From: Platerodrilus igneus
Taxonomy: Eukaryota; Arthropoda; Insecta; Coleoptera; Lycidae
Direction of reading: 5' to 3'
DNA: 64,000 nucleotides
Assembly (NCBI GenBank): GCA_036346225.1
Contig: JARFIW010000115.1
Coordinates: forward strand, 372,001 to 436,000
The notes below the pieces were generated by a model. It saw only the letters and a list, made by a program, of their open reading frames with translations. It was not told the DNA's origin and searched no databases. Each line of letters starts with the position of its first letter. Positions within the stretch are counted from its first letter, which is position 1. Positions 11,026 to 21,766 of this stretch are shown here, piece by piece. Both the position numbers and the translations under genes were made by a program.

Positions 11026-12045
11026 ATGGAGAAAATGCATATTCCGTCATTTGCACTTCAAACTGCATCACCTCATGACTGGCAGAGATGGAAACAGACT
11101 CTTGAATTTTACTTCATCAGTGAAAAGATAACTGATGCGAAGGTCAAACAGGCAAAACTTTTACTGTTAGGCGGTCCGGCTCTTCAAGATGTTTATTTTT
11201 CTCTACCTACAGTTACCGAGTTTCCTGATGGTACTGATGCTTACACATACACTTTAGAATGTTTAGAGTCAAAAATTGGGCTTAGAAGTACAAAGTGGTA
11301 TGAACGGTATGTTTTATCTCAAGTGCGCCAAGGAAAGGACGAAAACATTACCGCATTTCTTACTCGTATTCGAAAGCAAGTTCAACGGTGTAGTTTTAAT
11401 GGACCAGCTGTTGACGAAGCTATCCTAGGTCAGTTAATTAATGGCATTTCATCGAATGAACTCCGTTCCCGGCTTATGGAAAAAGATTCTCTGACCTTGG
11501 ACGAAGCTGAAAGGCTTGCACGTACATTTGAAACAGTGTTATCACAAGCTGGAATAATGGCTAATAACTTAACTGTTTCTGGTAATTCACCATTTTCTAC
11601 AAATTCGACTTCCGTGTGCAAAACTACAGAACGGCATAAGAAGAAGAAGATGGGAGAGAAGGCAAATTTAGTTAAGTCTAAGCAAAATAAATTTTCATCT
11701 GGTGAATCTAAAACACTAATATGCGTTTGCTGTGGAACCGAGGGTCATGTTCCAAAAGACAGTAGGTGTCCGGCGCTTAACGCTGTGTGTAATAAATGCA
11801 AAAAGACTGGCCATTTTGCACGTATGTGTCACTCAAGCGGTAATTCAAATTTGGGCACAGGTAAAAGTTCGACTGTCAAGCAAGTGACAGATGAATCCAT
11901 TTTTTGCGTACTTAACTCGGAAACTGGTAATCAACCAGAAGAAATAGTTGCATGTAAATTCGGAGGAGTAATACATTCCGCATTCGTGGATTCTGGTGCA
12001 CTACATACTATGATGTCGAAGAAAACTGGGAAAACCTGCGTCTAA
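11026..12045 (+). CDS. LTR element gag with start of protease
   Basis: I chose the ATG at 11026 (339 codons); the frame is open a little upstream but without a better ATG. Seen: a capsid-like region (QTASPHDWQRWKQTLEFYF, then ENITAFLTRIRKQVQRC and LINGISSNELRSRL), a basic linker, then two zinc knuckles: CVCCGTEGH followed by a distal Cys, and a perfect CNKCKKTGHFARMC (CX2CX4HX4C). Near the C-terminus, FVDSGALHTMM is the retropepsin active-site motif. The frame then ends at 12045; the rest of the protease lies in another frame. Gag packages element RNA; the protease would cleave the polyprotein. Confidence 0.88.
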   Translation: MEKMHIPSFALQTASPHDWQRWKQTLEFYFISEKITDAKVKQAKLLLLGGPALQDVYFSLPTVTEFPDGTDAYTYTLECLESKIGLRSTKWYERYVLSQVRQGKDENITAFLTRIRKQVQRCSFNGPAVDEAILGQLINGISSNELRSRLMEKDSLTLDEAERLARTFETVLSQAGIMANNLTVSGNSPFSTNSTSVCKTTERHKKKKMGEKANLVKSKQNKFSSGESKTLICVCCGTEGHVPKDSRCPALNAVCNKCKKTGHFARMCHSSGNSNLGTGKSSTVKQVTDESIFCVLNSETGNQPEEIVACKFGGVIHSAFVDSGALHTMMSKKTGKTCV

Positions 12046-12828
12046 ATGGCTTACAATTTTACTGTTACGAACCTAGTCCTGATTTAAATTTCTTTGATGG
12101 TTCTGGTCAACTTCAGTATACTGTATTGTTTACGGCGAGTGTAGATGTAGTTTGTAATAATATCTCGCATAGGGTTTCTGTCGTTGTCATTGAAGAGAAT
12201 TTTACTACAATTCTTGGTCGTAATGATGCGAAGAAGTTTAAAGTTTTACGTGTTGGTTTGGATGCATGTACAGAAGTTCGGGTACAAACAATTTCTGACC
12301 CCAACTACGCTTTTAGGTAAGCTTGAAGATTTTCAACTAAGTATTCCTATTGATTCAAGTGTTGCACCATGCATTCAACCCCTTCGTCGAGTACCATACA
12401 GCTTACGAAAGCGGATCGAAGACCAAATTACAGAGCTATTACATCTAGAAATTATCGAGAAGGTCGAAGGAGCAAGCAAATGGGTATCGCCTGTAGTTCC
12501 TGTTCCTAAGTCGGACAACACTTTACGCATTTGTGTAGATATGCGTCGTGTCAATGAAGCTGTACTTAACGAAAAGCATCCCATACCTATGATTGAGGAT
12601 GTTGCCCCATTACTGAAGGATGCAAAAGTGTTTAGCAAGATAGATCTCCGTCAGGCTTATCATCAGATTGAATTGGATCAGCAGTCACGTGAATTAACTA
12701 CTTTTAATACACATATTGGTCTTTTCCGGTATCGTAGGTTAATGTTCGGACTTAAATGTGCACCTGAAATGTTTCAAAGAATTCTTGAAAGCGTTTTGTC
12801 TGGGCTTTTGGGCGTTTTAATTATTTAG
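12046..12828 (+). pseudogene. LTR element pol: rest of protease and first part of reverse transcriptase
   Basis: The protease continues in the frame open to 12320, including VVVIEENFTTILGRNDA, which fits the family's ILGRD-like motif. The RT starts in a third frame (from ~12310): PLRRVPYSLRKRIEDQI, WVSPVVPVPKSDNTLRICVDM, FSKIDLRQAYHQIELD and FRYRRLMFGLKCAPEMFQR, with the first catalytic Asp in KIDLRQAY. The frame stops at 12828, just as the YLDD catalytic box (12822-12833) begins in the next frame. Frame changes fall near ~12030, ~12310 and ~12810, each beside a run of four A or T. Confidence 0.88.
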
Positions 12829-12833
12829 ACGAT

Positions 12834-13715
12834 TTGCTAATTTTTGGAAGAACGACAGAAGAACACGATGCTAATTTACAAGCAGTACTCCGTCGGTTAC
12901 AAGAACTGGGTCTAGTTATTAATCCTGGGAAGTCAGAATTTCGAAAGAATGCCGTCTCATTTTTAGGACACATTATTAGTCACAATTCACTACGACCTAC
13001 ATTTAATAAAATTCAAGCACTTAAAGAATTTCGTTCGCCAGCTACAGCAGAGGAGCTTCGGTCATTTCTGGGTCTGGTAACTTACGTCGGAAAATTTATT
13101 CCTAACCTTTCTACGAAATTAGATTATTTGCAACAAACTGCTCGTTTTTCACCATTTCAATGGACTGGTAGGGCGGAACAAGATTTTATACATGTCCAGT
13201 CACTGCTGTCTAATGAAAGCAGCTTAGAATTTTTTGACCCGGATCTACCTACCATAGTTATGGCAGATGCTAGTCCCGTGGGATTAGGGGCAGTATTATT
13301 ACAAAGAAAAGGAGATGATGTTCATACGATTTGCTACGTTAGTCGCTCGCTTTCTTCAGTTGAACGTCGATATTCACAGACTGAAAAAGAGGCACTGGCA
13401 CTAGTTTTTGCAGTAGAAAGACTTCGAATATACTTACTTGGACGGGAGTTCGAATTGGTTACGGATCATAAACCTCTACAAACAATTTTCGGACCACGTT
13501 CGAAACCGTGTGCTCGGTTAGAAAGATGGATTCTTAGACTCCAAGGCTTCAAATTCGTTGTTAGGTATGCTAAAGGCAAAAATAACATTGCAGATCCATT
13601 GTCTCGTTTACTTCAAGTGGATGAGTCAATTACTACAATAAATGAGATGTATGAAAGAAATTTAGTTATGTTTGTACAACAACTGGTACCGATACAGTGG
13701 AAGATGCCGAATTAG
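12834..13715 (+). pseudogene. LTR element pol: reverse transcriptase C-part and RNase H
   Basis: The YLDDLLIFG catalytic box is read in this frame, followed by the RT thumb (GLVINPGKSEFRKNAVSFLGH) and the connection region. RNase H shows the expected acidic residues: VMADASPVGLGAVL (D), SQTEKEALALVFAVERLR (E) and LVTDHKPLQTIF (D), then NNIADPLSRL. The frame ends at 13715 inside the linker to integrase. Function in the family: copies element RNA and removes the RNA strand. Confidence 0.9.
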
Positions 13716-14931
13716 CAAGGATTTGTTTAGATTTACAGTTAGGTATAACACCTAAGTTTAAACCTTATTCTTTCCTGGCGTCTGAACTTTGTGTAGTAGA
13801 TGAGGTATTGCTAAGAGGAGCTCGCATCGTAGTTCCTACTGCTCTTCGAGACCGTGTTCTACAGATTGCACATGAAGGACATCCTGGTATTACTAAAATG
13901 AAGGATAGGTTGCGATCGAAAGTGTGGTGGCCTGGAATTGACAAAGAAGCTGAAAAATTTGTTCGTACCTGCGACTATTGTCAAAAGTTGGTAAGGAAAT
14001 AATCATGGAACCTATGTCCAGACGCCAACTTCCAGATGGTCCGTGGCAAGACATAGCCGTTGATTTCAAGGTTTTACCGTCGGCTAACGACCACTTGTGT
14101 GTCGTAACTGATTATTTTAGTAAGTTTTTTGAAATCAAAGTGATGAAGAGATGTACTGCGTTTGATACAATTTCCTACTTAAAAAAGCTGTTCGCTAGGT
14201 ATGGCATTCCGTACTCAATTACAGCAGACAACGGTCCACAGTTCCGATCAGAATTTACAACGTTCTGTAAGTCATTTGGAATTCTTCATTATACAACGGA
14301 ACCGTACTGGGCTCAAGCCAATGGACAAGTGGAAAGGCAGAATCGGTGTTTGCAGAAAATTATTCAGATAGGTTGTTTAAAACAACATAATGCTTGTAGA
14401 GAAGAAATATTGGAGTACTTGCTAATGTATCGTTCTACACCCCATACTGTTACGGGTAAAAGTCCAGCCGAATTATTTTTTGGACGTGTTATTCGTGATA
14501 AATTGCCATCAATACGTGAAAGGGTTTGGGAACAAGGTGTTCGTGATCGAGATTCATTCAACAAAGCGAAATCTTGTATCCCCAATGAATTTCCAAGAAA
14601 ACAAATCGCATTGGGTGATGAAGTTCTTATTAAAAGACCCTTTTCTACAAATAAATTTCAATCCAAATTCGAGGAGGAGACAGGTGTGGTCACTAGTGTC
14701 AATGATCCAGTAGTGGCAATACAAACACCGTCGCGTGAAATTCGACGACATAAAAATGATGTTGAAAAGTATGCTCCACGGGATCCGTCGCCTGTTACTA
14801 CTGTTGACGATCCGGTCCCTGAAGATGTCACTGCTACTTCCAGTTCGAATAGTTCAAGGGAACCAGTTGCTCGTCGTTGTCAAGCGTTCGATCGCCCGCC
14901 AAAATGGTTGGATGATTATGTTAGCAATTAG
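13697..14931 (+). pseudogene. LTR element pol: integrase, frame-broken
   Basis: Frame 13697-14002 has the HHCC zinc domain (HEGHPGITKMKDRLR, then CDYCQKL). The catalytic core lies in frame 13978-14931: DIAVDFK (D), ITADNGPQF (D) and WAQANGQVERQNR (E), the DD(35)E triad, followed by RSTPHTVTGKSPAELFFGR and a C-terminal domain. One frame change (~13990) separates the zinc domain from the core, next to a run of four A. No envelope ORF follows; the frame ends 36 bp before the 3' LTR. Confidence 0.9.
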
Positions 14932-14953
14932 GTGTTAGATTCTTTTAGTTCAA

Positions 14954-14967
14954 ACCAAGGGGGGGAT
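14954..14967 (+). promoter_or_regulatory. Polypurine tract of the LTR element
   Basis: A purine run with seven consecutive G lies directly before the 3' LTR start at 14968. This is where plus-strand priming occurs in this class. Confidence 0.8.
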
Positions 14968-15139
14968 TGTGGTGTTGCCAACGTTACGGGATTGATATAC
15001 TAGATCAGAGTAGCTAGGGGGATGGGACTTTGAAAGAAGTGTAAATTAGAGAATTGGAGATGTATTGAATTGGCAGAATAAAGCATTTAGTATTGTTCAA
15101 TTAAGTAGTAATATATCCTTCCAACATACAAATACTACA
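14968..15139 (+). repeat. 3' LTR
   Basis: It is 172 bp, TGTGGTGTTGCCAACG to AAATACTACA. It differs from the 5' LTR by roughly three substitutions and one single-base indel near the end. It is followed by the right TSD, GTAGC. Confidence 0.92.
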
Positions 15140-17487
15140 GTAGCCTTTTTATTCCGCCTTTTTGGGGATGTAATTTGTGCAAGCCCTTCGCCCCATTCCT
15201 AACCCCTCCTCCCAATCCTTTCAACCTTTAAGCACTACTAACCCTTCCAGTAAAAATTCAAACAAATTACCACTTTTGATACATCGTGTCATAGCCTTTT
15301 TTATGTCGCATTTTCAAGGATGTAATATATGCAACCGCCTCCCCCGTCGTCTCAAGCCCTTCACCTCATTCTATCGACCCCTATGCACTACCAATCAAAT
15401 AGAAAAAAGTTGATACATCCTATCATGGCGTTTTTATGTCGCATTTTGAAGGATGTAATTTGTGCAGTCCCTTTCCCTGTCATCTCAAGCCGTTCACCTA
15501 ATCCTCTCAACCCCTACGCACTACCAACCTCTCCTGTACCAATTCAAACTGCAAAGATATACTTTTGATACATCGTGTCCTACCCTGTTTATGCCACATT
15601 TTTAGGGATTTAATTTGTGCAAGCCTATCGCCTATCATCTCAAGCCCTTCGCCCCATCCTCAACCCCTCCAAGCCACCCTTAAGCACACACCCTTCCTGT
15701 AAAGATTCATATAGCAACGGATCCTTTTGATACATCGTGTCTAGCCTTTTTATCCTGCAATTTTAAGGATGTAATTTGTGTAGATCCTACCCCTGTCATT
15801 TCAAGCCCTTCGCCCCATCCTCAACTTCTCCACCCCATTCTCTCAACCCTTAAGCACTACCAACCCTTCCTGTAAAAATTCAAATATCAAAGAACCACTT
15901 TTGATACATGTCGTAGCCTTTTGTGCTGCATTTTTAAGGATGTAATTTGTGCAGCTCCTTCCCCTGTCTTTTCAAGCACTTTGCACTGTCTACATCCTCT
16001 CCGCCACCATCTTTTCAACTACAAAGCATTACCAACTCTTCTTGTAAAAATCAAATAATAAAGAACCACTTTTCTACATTGTGTCATGTTGAAAATGGAG
16101 GTTGATATTTAATATACAGCTTGCTTGTATGCTTCTACATATAAAAAAAAAAACGTAGAAAGCGTCTGTCAAAGTAGAATGCTCTTTTTCTAAACAATTT
16201 TGTGTAATCGGACTTTTAATTTTGCTCTTACAATATAACCAGTTTTCAAGCTTTCTTATTATTTTATGCTATCGCAATTCCAAAACACCATCATGTCATA
16301 GCTTTTTTATGACATATTTTGAAGGATGTAATATATGCAGCCACTTCCCATGTAATCTCAAGCCCTTTGACCCATCCTCAACCTTTTCACGCCCAACCTC
16401 TCACCCCTAAGCACTACAAACCCTCTAAAAATTCAAATAGCTAAGCACCACGTTTGATACATCGTACCATAGCCTTTTTATGCTACATTTATGTCGCATT
16501 TTGAATGCTGTAATTTGGGCAGCCCCAGCCTTTCACCTAAGCCTCTCATCCCCTAAGCACTACAAACCCCCCACAAAAATTTCAAATAGCGAAGAACCAC
16601 TTTTGAAACATCGTTCGTAGCTTGTTTTGCCGCATTTTTAAGGTTGTACAACCCCATCTCGAGCCCTTCTTCTCATTCTCAACCCTCCACTCTATACTCT
16701 CAACTCTTAGGCATTACCAACTAGAGTAAAAATTCAAATAGCAAAAGACCAGTTGCGATACTCCGTGTCGTAGCCTTTTTATGCTGCATTTTCAAGGGTG
16801 TAATTTGTACAGCCTATTCCCCTGTCATTTCAAGCCCTTCACCCCATCCTCTCAACCCCCTAAGCACTACCAACCCTTCCTGCAAAAATTCAAATAGCAG
16901 AAAACCACTTTTGATACATCGTATCGTAACCATTTTATACTGCATTTTTAAAGGTAATTTGTACAGCCTGTTCCCTTGTCATTTCAAGCCCTTCGCCCCA
17001 TTCCAACCCTCCACCCCATCCTACCAACCCCTAAGCACTACTAAAAATTCAAATAACAAAGAGAATCACTTTTGAAACATCGTGTCGTAGACTTTTTATG
17101 CTGCATTTTAGGGTGTAATTTGTACAGCCCGTTCCCCTATCATGTAATTTTTGTCCCCTGCCCTCTCAACCCCTAAGCACTACAAACCCCTCCTGTAGAA
17201 ATTCTAATAGCAAAGAATCACTTGCGATATAACAGGTCGTACCCTTTTTATGCCGCATTTTAAAGGATATAATTTGTGCAGCCCCTTCACTGTCATCTAA
17301 AGCCCTTCGCCCCATCCTCTCAACCCCTAAGCACTATCAACTCTTCCTGTAAAAATCTAATATCAAAGAACCACTTGCGATATATTGGGTCGTAGCCTTT
17401 TCATGTCGAATTCTTAAGGATGTGATTTCTGCAGCACCTTCCAATGTTATCTCAAGCCCTTCGCGCCATCCCCAACCCCTCAAACTT
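15140..17487. repeat. Satellite A, right block
   Basis: The ~155-bp monomers resume mid-unit at GTAGCCTTTTT after the LTR element and run, increasingly diverged, to about 17487. A ~200-bp non-satellite stretch (about 16088-16287), with a run of A near 16142-16153, interrupts them; it has no recognised identity. Confidence 0.88.
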
Positions 17488-17986
17488 AAGCAGACCTGGC
17501 TTCCCACCAGAAAGTTACTGCGAGTAAGGTGTGCATGAGGGCATATGTTGTAAGTGCATGTGCGCTGATATCCGTGTTACGTTCCTCTTCTACGACCAGT
17601 CTTCAAAGAAGAACGCTCAACGGATATTGCCTTATCAGTTCGGACCATCGGCAGATGTTGAAGAGCTTTACATAAAAGCAGAATTTATTTCATTTTATAA
17701 CTAATATTATTTTGAAACGATGATATTCGTTAAAGGTTTTTATACAAAGCCTAATTGGTCCAAAGCACGAAGGAAAGTTTAAGGCGATCGACAGTATCCA
17801 GTGTACAAAATTTTTATGATCCGACACTTGCCGTATCATAACGTATCAATTAAAGCATACAAAGACAAACATTTAAAGGTCCCTACAAAACCTAGCGATC
17901 GCAATTCTTACATAAATAAAATTAACAGTGAATTCCTAGTTTATTAGTTTCATATGTACATAAGTTTCTGCAATCGATGCTTGCTC
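17488..17986. other. Thioredoxin 3' flank with a repeat shared with 63068-63150
   Basis: 17485-17570 (AAGCAGACCTGGCTTC, then AGAAAGTTACTG and GAGGGCATATGTTG) matches 63068-63145 with some gaps, so it is a dispersed repeat. The rest shows no gene except the thioredoxin 3' UTR near 17940-17986. Confidence 0.55.
17940..17945 (-). terminator. Candidate AATAAA polyadenylation signal for thioredoxin
   Basis: TTTATT on the + strand reads AATAAA on the - strand, about 42 bases past the thioredoxin stop codon. The position suits a short 3' UTR. Confidence 0.5.
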
Positions 17987-18510
17987 TCACTTCTTTTCGA
18001 TAACATTATCAACCCAAAGACCTAATTTATCTTCATCTTGTAGCCCAATCAAACGTTCTCCAACCTTGCCATTTCTAAACACGACCAACGCTGGGATCGT
18101 TCCAACCTAAAAACAAAACTTACAACCTGTACTAAACGTACGTACGCCTTCGACACCTCATATTTAGCTGCGATTTCACCCATCGAATCGATATCAACTT
18201 TCGCTAACCTAATCTTCCCACTTCGTTTCGATACTACGTTCTCTAGTCGCGGTTCTAAAGCACGGCAAGGGCCGCACCACCTGAAAGAGCGTCTGGTTAT
18301 ACGGGTACAGGAGGTTAATACTTACGTGGCGAAGAAGTCGACAATAACAGGTTCTTTGCTGTTTTCAACTTTCTCTAGGAAATCTTTATCGTCTTGTACT
18401 TTAAACGTGGCACATACCTTGGGGGTTGTTGTGAAACCTCGAGCTGGGTTGGTTAAGGCGCTCCTTAGTGCTTTTGAAAGTGATGATTGGATTATTCTGG
18501 TTGAGTGCAT
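17987..18510 (-). CDS. TXN2: Thioredoxin, mitochondrial (thioredoxin-2), three exons
   Basis: Exons on the - strand are 18510-18326, 18280-18157 and 18106-17987; introns start GT and end AG (45 and 50 bp) and phases fit, giving 142 residues. The protein reduces disulphides in mitochondria, recycled by thioredoxin reductase, and feeds peroxiredoxin. Residues 1-30 are rich in Arg, Ser and Ala with no acidic residue and end in RGFTT, a typical mitochondrial targeting peptide. The active site WCGPC is at residues 63-67, split from FFAT by intron 1. Later come KVDIDSMGEIAAKYEV, the cis-proline GTIPALVVFRNGK and GLQDEDKL, all as in the family. The length matches insect mitochondrial thioredoxins. 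Intact, with codon use unlike the surrounding repeats; likely functional. Confidence 0.95.
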
Positions 18511-19376
18511 CTTGAACTAGCTCGATGTTGGGAATTCACTGGAGTTGAATCGGTTTTACTGTTTTTTTAAGCGTTAGTCACGATTTATTTGGCATTGTTT
18601 GACAGGTGCAAGTTGTTTCGCTCATCGGGTGAGTTCGTTCGCGTTTCCGAACTATTTCAAATTGGGGTGTTGGAATTGCCGTTCTTTTAGTAACTGTTAG
18701 TTTGTAAAAGATTTCTGTAAGTAAGTTTAAAGCTGTCGGGTACGTAACCGCAAGGTGCAAGTTTTTAAACCGATTCTAATCAAAGCGCATAAGCTTTAGG
18801 AATAAACTGTGACGTCATGAGCGGAACGTCCGGGCTTTTGTAACACCTGTGCTTACATATGTCGCAGCGGGGCTTTAAAGGACATGGCTTTTTCGCCATT
18901 TCCTAAACGGATCCAGGCAATAGAATACTGCCCAACAAATAGGAATAGAGGTTTATCTCAGAAGTCGGTAGCGTAAACTGCAGGGCTTTGAAATACAGAA
19001 AATAATGAAAATATACACTAATAAATTCAAAAATCAAAAACAACGTTTCCCATGCAAAACCCATACTAAAACAATCTGTAAAAACGCCCTTTTGATTACA
19101 ATATGCCTGTTTTATATAAACAAATCGTTAGGAAACGTCTTCTTTCATCAAATAGTTAGAAAATATGGGTTTTGTAACATTGAAAAACTAAAAACGTACT
19201 TAAGACTGTAATTCCGTACAATATTTTTGCGGTTCTTAAATTCCTGCATCTGATATGTACGTAGAAGACAAGGTTTCTCGATATATCCTTTGGAAACCTA
19301 GTGCATTTCATACAAATTTCGTAGATATTCAAAAATGCACATTTTAATAATAAGATCTAAATAATTCTGTTAATAT
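18511..19376. other. Thioredoxin 5' flank, no gene seen
   Basis: It should contain the thioredoxin promoter on the - strand, but no clear core element was recognised. 19000-19375 is AT-rich, and short fragments there (ACGTTTCC, ATCGTTAGGAAACG) loosely resemble the tandem array that follows. Confidence 0.4.
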
Positions 19377-20087
19377 TCTCATTGTTTAAACGATCTTAAA
19401 CCGTCATATTGAAGATAATTGTTAAAAATTGCAATTTCTGGACAATTCGTTAGAAAACTGAGGTTATGTTGCGTTTTAGAAAATTCCCCATATCCTTGAT
19501 GAATCTTTTGGACAAAAACCTTTCATTTTACCCCTTTAAACTTGGTGGTTACATTGTTTAAAAGATCTTAAACCATTATATTGGGGATAATTGTTAGAAA
19601 TTGCAATTTCTGGACAATTCGTTACAACACCGAGGTTATGTTGCTTTTTAGAAAATTCCACACATCTTTGATGAATCATTCGACAAAAACCCTTTGTTTT
19701 ACCCCTTTAAACTTGGCGGATCCCATGGTTACATTGTTTAAAAGATCTTAAACCATTATATTGTGGATAATTGTTAGAAATTGCGATTTCCGAACAATTC
19801 GTTACAAAACTGAGGTTATGTTGCTTTGTAGAAAATTCCACACATCTTTGATGAATCTTTTGACAAAAACCCTTCGTTTTACCCCTTTAAACTTGGCGGT
19901 TCCAATGGTTACATTGTTTAAAAGATCTTAAACCATTATATTGGGGATAATTGTTAAAAATTGCAATTTCCGGACAATTCGTTAGAAAACTGAGGTTATG
20001 TTGCTTTTTAGAAAATTCCACATACCTTTGATAAGGTTTTTGACAAAAATCCTTTATTGTACTTTTTTAATTTGGTGGTGACAATGG
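19377..20087. repeat. Tandem array, ~180 bp x 4
   Basis: ATTGTTTAAA(A/C)GATCTTAAACC recurs at 19381, 19553, 19733 and 19913 (steps 172, 180, 180). Each unit also has GGACAATTCGTTA, GAGGTTATGTTGC and TTTACCCCTTTAAACTTGG. The copies are close to each other. No coding potential. Confidence 0.9.
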
Positions 20088-20339
20088 GATAATCTTGAGG
20101 AGAACCCTATAACGCAAGTTGCTTTACCGCGTCGCCAACTATCGTGACCCTTGACGAAAAGTATTAACGCTGTAAATGTTTCCGCCATGGGTAAAACCCA
20201 CAGGCTTACAAACAAACCAGGAGTTTACCTGGTTTTACTGGAAGCCAACGTTTCTAGCTTTTTAGGTCAAAGTCACAGGCGGATGGATTCTTCACGTATT
20301 CATCAAAATCTGAAAGTATCTTTTCTATGACGGAGTTCA
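20088..20339. other. Spacer between two tandem arrays
   Basis: No gene or recognised repeat was seen apart from the junction with the next array. Confidence 0.4.
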
Positions 20340-21510
20340 GAGGTACTTTTTTAAGCCAATGTATTACCTTCGGGTGGAGCATTGGAAAATCACATGTAGG
20401 GTAGTTGTTAGGTAAAGAAAGGGCACGCCGGTAGGAAGTGATTTCGCCAAAAAATAATCGACCACACGTCCGATCTCCTTGTACGCCGACAGTAAAGTTC
20501 CTTATTTTAAAATGTCTGGTTCTCACGAGCGTAGTATCTCACCACTCCATGTGTCTCATGGTGAACTGTTTTAACCCAATGTAGTACCTTCGGGTGGAGC
20601 ACTTGGAAAATCACATGTAGGGTAGTTTTTTAGGTAAAGATAGGGCACGCAGGTAGAAATTGATTTCGCTAAAAACTAACCGACCACCCGTCCGATCGCC
20701 GATAGTAAAGTTACCTACTTTAAAATGTCTGGTTCTCACGAACGTAGTATCTCACCACTCCATTCGTCTCATGGTGAACTGTTTTAACCCAATGTAGTAC
20801 TTTCGGGTGGAGCACTTGGAAAATCACATGAGGATAGTTTTTTAGGTAAAGAAAGGGCACGCAGGTTGTAAGTGTTTTCGCTAAAAACTAACCGACCATA
20901 CGTCCAATCTCCTTGATCGCCGATAGTAAAGTTCCTTACCTTAAAATGTCTGGTTCTCACGAGCGTAGTATCTCACCACTCCATACGTCTCATGGTGAAC
21001 TGTTTTAACCCAACGTAGTACCTTCGGGTGGTGCATTGGAAAATCACATGTAAGGTAGTTTTTAGGTAAAGAAAGGGCACGCAGGTAGGAAGTGATTTCG
21101 CTAAAAACTAACCGACCATACGTCCGATCTCCTTGGTCGCCGATAATAAAGTTCCTTACTTTAAAATGCCTTGTTCTCACGAGCGTAGTATCTCACCACT
21201 CCGTGCTTTTCATGGTGAACTGTTTTGACCCAATGTAGTACCTTCGAGTTGAGCACTTGGAAAATCACATGTAGGGTAGTTTTTTATAAAGAAAGGGCAC
21301 GCGGGTAGGAAGTGATTTTGCTAAAAACTAACCAACCACACGTCCGATCTCCTTGATCGTCGACAGTAAAGTTTCTTACTTTAAAATGCCTCGTTCTCAC
21401 GAGCGTAGTATATCACCACTCCATGCTTCTCATGGTCAACTGTTTTAACTCAATGTAGTACCTTTGGGTGGAGCACTGGAAAATCAAATGTAAGGACTGT
21501 TTTAACTCCA
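20340..21510. repeat. Tandem array, ~220 bp x 6, carrying a SINE tail motif
   Basis: The CCAATGTAGTACC motif recurs at 20356, 20576, 20789, 21010, 21230 and 21450 (steps of 213-221). Each unit contains ACCTTCGGGTGGAGCA and AAAATCACATGTAGGGTAG. These also end the SINE copy at 23118-23426, so the unit includes the tail of that SINE. It also contains TCTCACGAGCGTAGTATCTCACC. Short ORFs on the - strand repeat with the unit and are not genes. Confidence 0.88.
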
Positions 21511-21678
21511 AAGCATTTTTTTAAGCAAGGGAAACGCGAGCGTATGCAGTTTACATACGGTAATTGTCGCCGAGTTCGTGAAAAACCCTTCATGCATGAC
21601 ATCCTTAAATATTTAATTTAAGAATGCGCAAGAAGTTTTCCCATGACGGATTCAAAAATCCCCTCAGTCTAAATCATT

Positions 21679-21766
21679 GTCATAATTAGGTCTTCGGTTC
21701 TCGAACTGGTTAGACGCGTACCCTCATTGTTTCCTATTCTGAGCCACTCTACACATTTCCCTGAAA
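21679..21766 (-). mobile_element. RTE 3'-end fragment, antisense
   Basis: Read on the - strand: TTTCAGGGAAATGTGTAGAG, then GGTACGCGTCTAACCAGTTC and GAAGACCTAATTATGAC, matching the RTE tail at 9672-9755. It is 5'-truncated, as is common for LINE copies. Confidence 0.85.

Larger units (their letters stand above)
10821..15139 (+). mobile_element. Ty3/gypsy (Mag-like) LTR retrotransposon, nearly complete but frame-broken
   Basis: Near-identical terminal repeats begin TGTGG and end ACTACA; a tRNA-Ser-type primer-binding site and a polypurine tract sit in the right places. The order gag, protease, RT, RNase H, integrase is that of Ty3/gypsy. The short LTRs, tRNA-Ser-like primer site and absence of an envelope ORF fit the Mag lineage (inference). 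It is flanked by the 5-bp duplication GTAGC (10816-10820 and 15140-15144), and the satellite monomer reads across the empty site as GTGTCGTAGCC. The LTRs differ by about three substitutions and one indel, so the insertion is fairly young, but pol has about five one-base frame changes. Confidence 0.93.

Noticed and set aside
10821..15139. Endogenous retrovirus with envelope
   Set aside because: No envelope-like frame lies between integrase and the 3' LTR; the gap is only ~36 bp.
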